Positions 61,621-64,000 of a DNA stretch of 64,000 nt are shown piece after piece. The stretch's first letter is position 1; each line of letters starts with the position of its first letter. Source of the DNA: Novosphingobium olei (GTDB lineage Bacteria > Pseudomonadota > Alphaproteobacteria > Sphingomonadales > Sphingomonadaceae); the NCBI RefSeq assembly GCF_012927405.1, contig NZ_JABBGM010000001.1, forward strand, positions 316,001 through 380,000, given 5' to 3'. The notes below the pieces were generated by a model that worked only from the letters and a program-made list of their open reading frames with translations, was not told where the DNA came from and searched no databases. The position numbers and the translations under genes are program-made.

Positions 61621-64000
61621 ATGACTGGAATTGACATGGCCCGGGCGAACCCCGCCGTGAAGCGTGTTTCCTCCCTGGCCGTGGCCCTGCTGGCGACGAC
61701 CGCGCTGGTCGCCATGCCGGAAGCTGCCCTGGCAGCCCCGAAGCAGAAGACGGGCAAGGCGGTTCCGATCGCGACCGAGGCGCCGGCCGCTCCGGCCAAG
61801 GCGGCGCCCGCCGTCGATCCTTCTGCACCGATCCAGGCCGTGCGCTCGATCAAGATCGAAGGCGCCCAGCGGCTCGAGCCGGACACCATCCTGTCCTACA
61901 TCCGCCTTCGCGTGGGCGACACCTACAGCCAGTCTGCCGGTGACCAGGTGCTCAAGGACCTGTACGCCACCGAGCTGTTCGCCGATGTCTCGCTCACCAA
62001 CGATAACGGCGCGATCACGATCACGGTGAAGGAAAATCCGGTGGTCAACCGGATCATCCTGGAAGGCAACAAGCGCTTGAAGGAGGAAAAGATCCTCCCC
62101 GAAATCAAGCTGACCGCGCGCCAGATCTTCACCCGGTCGAAGGTCCGCGCCGACGTTGCCCGCATCATCGAGCTCTACAAGCGCCAGGGTCGCTTCGCCG
62201 CCTCGGTCGAGCCGAAGATGGTGATGCTCGACCAGAACCGCGTCGACATCGTGTTCGAGATCACCGAAGGGCCCAAGTCCAAGGTCCGCCAGATCAACAT
62301 CATCGGCAACGACACCTTCTCCGACAGCGAGCTGCGCAGCGAGATGGTGACCAAGCAGGCGCGCGCCTTCCGCCTGTTCTCCAGCGGCACCAGCTACGAT
62401 CCCGATCGCCTGGCCTTCGACCAGCAGAAGCTGCGCCAGTTCTACCTGACCAAGGGCTATGCCGACTTCCGCGTCGTTTCGGCCGTGGCAGAGCTGACGC
62501 CGGACAAGCGCGACTTCATCATCACCTACGTGGTCGAGGAAGGAAAGCGCTACAAGTTCGGCGATGTGAAGGTGGAAAGCCAGCTGCGCGATTTCGACGG
62601 CGCCGCGCTCGCCAAGCGCCTGTCGCTGCACAAGGGCGATTGGTACAACGCCAAGCTGGTCGAAGACACCGTCGACAGCCTGACCGAGACTGCCGGTACC
62701 TTCGGCTATGCCTTCGCCGATGTGCGTCCGGACTTCGACCGCAACAAGGATGACCTGACGATGTCGGTCACCTTCCGCATCGCCGATGCGCCGCGCGTCT
62801 ACGTCGAACGCGTCGACGTCAACGGCAACACGCTGACGCAGGACAAGGTCATCCGTCGCGAATTCCGCCTGGCCGAAGGCGATGCGTTCAACTCGTTCCA
62901 GATCAAGCGCTCGTCGAACCGCATCAAGTCGCTCGGCTATTTCCAGGAAAAGTTCGAGGTCGAACAGAAGCCGGGCTCGGCGGCCGACCGCATCATCCTT
63001 GAAGCCAACGTCGAGGAAAAGCCCACCGGGCAGCTGCAGCTTTCGGCCGGCTTCTCGAGCCTTGAAAGCTTCATCTTCCAGGCCTCGATCCAGCAGAACA
63101 ACTTCCGCGGCCGTGGCCAGACGGTGGGTGCCAGCGTCGACTATTCGCGCTACTCGCGCTCGATCCAGCTCAGCTTCACCGAACCGTACCTGTTCGATCG
63201 CAACGTCTCGTTCGGCATGGACGTGTACCGGCGCGACTACAACAGCTTCAACTATTACAACTCGAGCCGGAATACGACCTACAAGCAGGCGACGACCGGC
63301 TTCCAGGCCCGCATCGGCGTCGCGCTGACCGAATACATGTCGCTGGTCGGCCGCTACACGCTGAACTTCGACAACGTCACGCTCGACAAGACGCTCTACT
63401 ACACGGACGGCGCATGCGACCCGTTCAAGGGCGGCTTCTATCTGTGCGATGCGATCGGCAAGCGCACCAGCTCGATCCTCGGCGCCTCGGTGATCTACGA
63501 TTCGCTCGACAATCGCCAGCGTCCCACGCGCGGCAGCTCGATCGTGGTCGGCACCGACTTTGCGGGGCTGGGCGGTTCGGTGAAGTATGCCCGCATCACC
63601 GCCAACGCGGCCAAGTACTTCCCGATCGGCAAGGGCTTCGTCTTCTCGCTGCGCGGCGAAGGCGGCGCGATCCAGCCGCTTGCCAAGCGCTATGACGAAA
63701 ACGGCAATGAAGTCGACGGCATCCGCCTGACCGACCGTTTCTTCCTGGGCCAGCCGCAGCTGCGCGGCTTCGACATCCGCGGTGTCGGTCCGCGCGTGCT
63801 GCGCAAGTTCTACACCGGCTTCGATTCCAGCGGAAAGAACGGCACCACCAGCACCGATCGCAACGACTGGCAGGACGATGCCATCGGCGGCCGGTATTAC
63901 TACCTCGCCCACGCCGAGCTCGAAATCCCGCTGGGTTCGGGCGCGCGTGAACTGGGCCTGCGTCCGTCGATCTTCGTCGATGCCGGTGCGGTGTTCAGCG
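61621..64000 (+). CDS. bamA: Outer membrane protein assembly factor BamA (3' partial)
   Basis: The frame is open from 61621 to the window end, about 793 residues. A signal peptide (VKRVSSLAVALLATTALVAM, cleaved near AALAAP) and an Ala/Pro linker precede five POTRA domains (about 60-430; for example IKIEGAQRLEPDTILSYI and RIILEGNKRLKEEKI). The Omp85 barrel follows, with the conserved FLGQPQLRGFDIRGVGPR loop (VRGF-type) near residue 710. The missing part is the last barrel strands. It inserts outer-membrane proteins. An ATG at 61636 is an alternative start with a better ribosome site. A 218-bp gap separates it from rseP. Confidence 0.96.
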   Translation, partial: MTGIDMARANPAVKRVSSLAVALLATTALVAMPEAALAAPKQKTGKAVPIATEAPAAPAKAAPAVDPSAPIQAVRSIKIEGAQRLEPDTILSYIRLRVGDTYSQSAGDQVLKDLYATELFADVSLTNDNGAITITVKENPVVNRIILEGNKRLKEEKILPEIKLTARQIFTRSKVRADVARIIELYKRQGRFAASVEPKMVMLDQNRVDIVFEITEGPKSKVRQINIIGNDTFSDSELRSEMVTKQARAFRLFSSGTSYDPDRLAFDQQKLRQFYLTKGYADFRVVSAVAELTPDKRDFIITYVVEEGKRYKFGDVKVESQLRDFDGAALAKRLSLHKGDWYNAKLVEDTVDSLTETAGTFGYAFADVRPDFDRNKDDLTMSVTFRIADAPRVYVERVDVNGNTLTQDKVIRREFRLAEGDAFNSFQIKRSSNRIKSLGYFQEKFEVEQKPGSAADRIILEANVEEKPTGQLQLSAGFSSLESFIFQASIQQNNFRGRGQTVGASVDYSRYSRSIQLSFTEPYLFDRNVSFGMDVYRRDYNSFNYYNSSRNTTYKQATTGFQARIGVALTEYMSLVGRYTLNFDNVTLDKTLYYTDGACDPFKGGFYLCDAIGKRTSSILGASVIYDSLDNRQRPTRGSSIVVGTDFAGLGGSVKYARITANAAKYFPIGKGFVFSLRGEGGAIQPLAKRYDENGNEVDGIRLTDRFFLGQPQLRGFDIRGVGPRVLRKFYTGFDSSGKNGTTSTDRNDWQDDAIGGRYYYLAHAELEIPLGSGARELGLRPSIFVDAGAVFS

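Noticed and set aside
61462..63912. An 816-codon minus-strand open frame opposite bamA
   Set aside because: Shadow of the bamA codon bias; the translation is Val/Asp-rich low complexity without motifs.

Overview
The window looks like a chromosomal segment of a sphingomonad, probably Novosphingobium or a close relative (Alphaproteobacteria). GC is high, codons strongly prefer G/C at third positions, and TonB-dependent receptors are present. The ribosomal/lipid block runs rpsB-tsf, pyrH-frr-uppS-cdsA-dxr-rseP-bamA, and there is an NDUFS4-like complex I accessory subunit and a short SRP RNA. The species call is inference; no search was run.

Region 1 (1-13327) is catabolic. It opens with the C-terminus of a TonB receptor and a terminator. 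A coupled run follows: MFS permease, Gfo/Idh/MocA oxidoreductase, TIM-barrel sugar isomerase/epimerase, and a Tat-type gluconate-2-dehydrogenase subunit 3 paired with a GMC flavoenzyme. A LysR regulator then diverges from a second run: flavin hydroxylase, type I extradiol dioxygenase, secreted SnoaL-like protein, alpha/beta (C-C) hydrolase, small membrane protein, cyclase-family and FAH-family hydrolases. Read together, this could oxidise the sugar of an aromatic glycoside and then cleave the aglycone ring. Region 2 (13369-19954) is a molybdenum hydroxylase locus: three subunits including a PaoB-like [4Fe-4S] FAD subunit, XdhC and a MocA-like cytidylyltransferase, with a short catalase-family gene at the end.

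Region 3 (19970-42733) is mostly housekeeping: a CAU tRNA, WalW-like deacetylase, degenerate histidine kinase, Lrp-type regulator, chorismate mutase, polyprenyl diphosphate synthase, aldo/keto reductase, HrpB, NDUFS4-like subunit, SRP RNA, DnaX-YbaB, MlaA-like protein, a TonB receptor, a stand-alone SIR2-family gene, Lon, HU, a lipoprotein and RlmB.

Region 4 (42922-50745) is an integrated element of about 7.7 kb in the 3' end of tRNA-Tyr. It is bounded by a 27-bp direct repeat and encodes a tyrosine integrase at the tRNA end. Inside are two BRO-N proteins, several small unknown proteins, a serine recombinase with the stub of a second one, and an FRG-domain protein next to attR. No capsid, terminase, replication or conjugation gene was recognised, so it resembles a satellite-like or decayed prophage island carrying a possible defence gene.

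Region 5 (50835-64000) returns to core genes: an alpha/beta hydrolase, phosphatidylserine decarboxylase and synthase, then rpsB-tsf and the pyrH-to-bamA run, cut by the window end inside bamA. Genes there overlap by a few bases and often use GTG or TTG starts.
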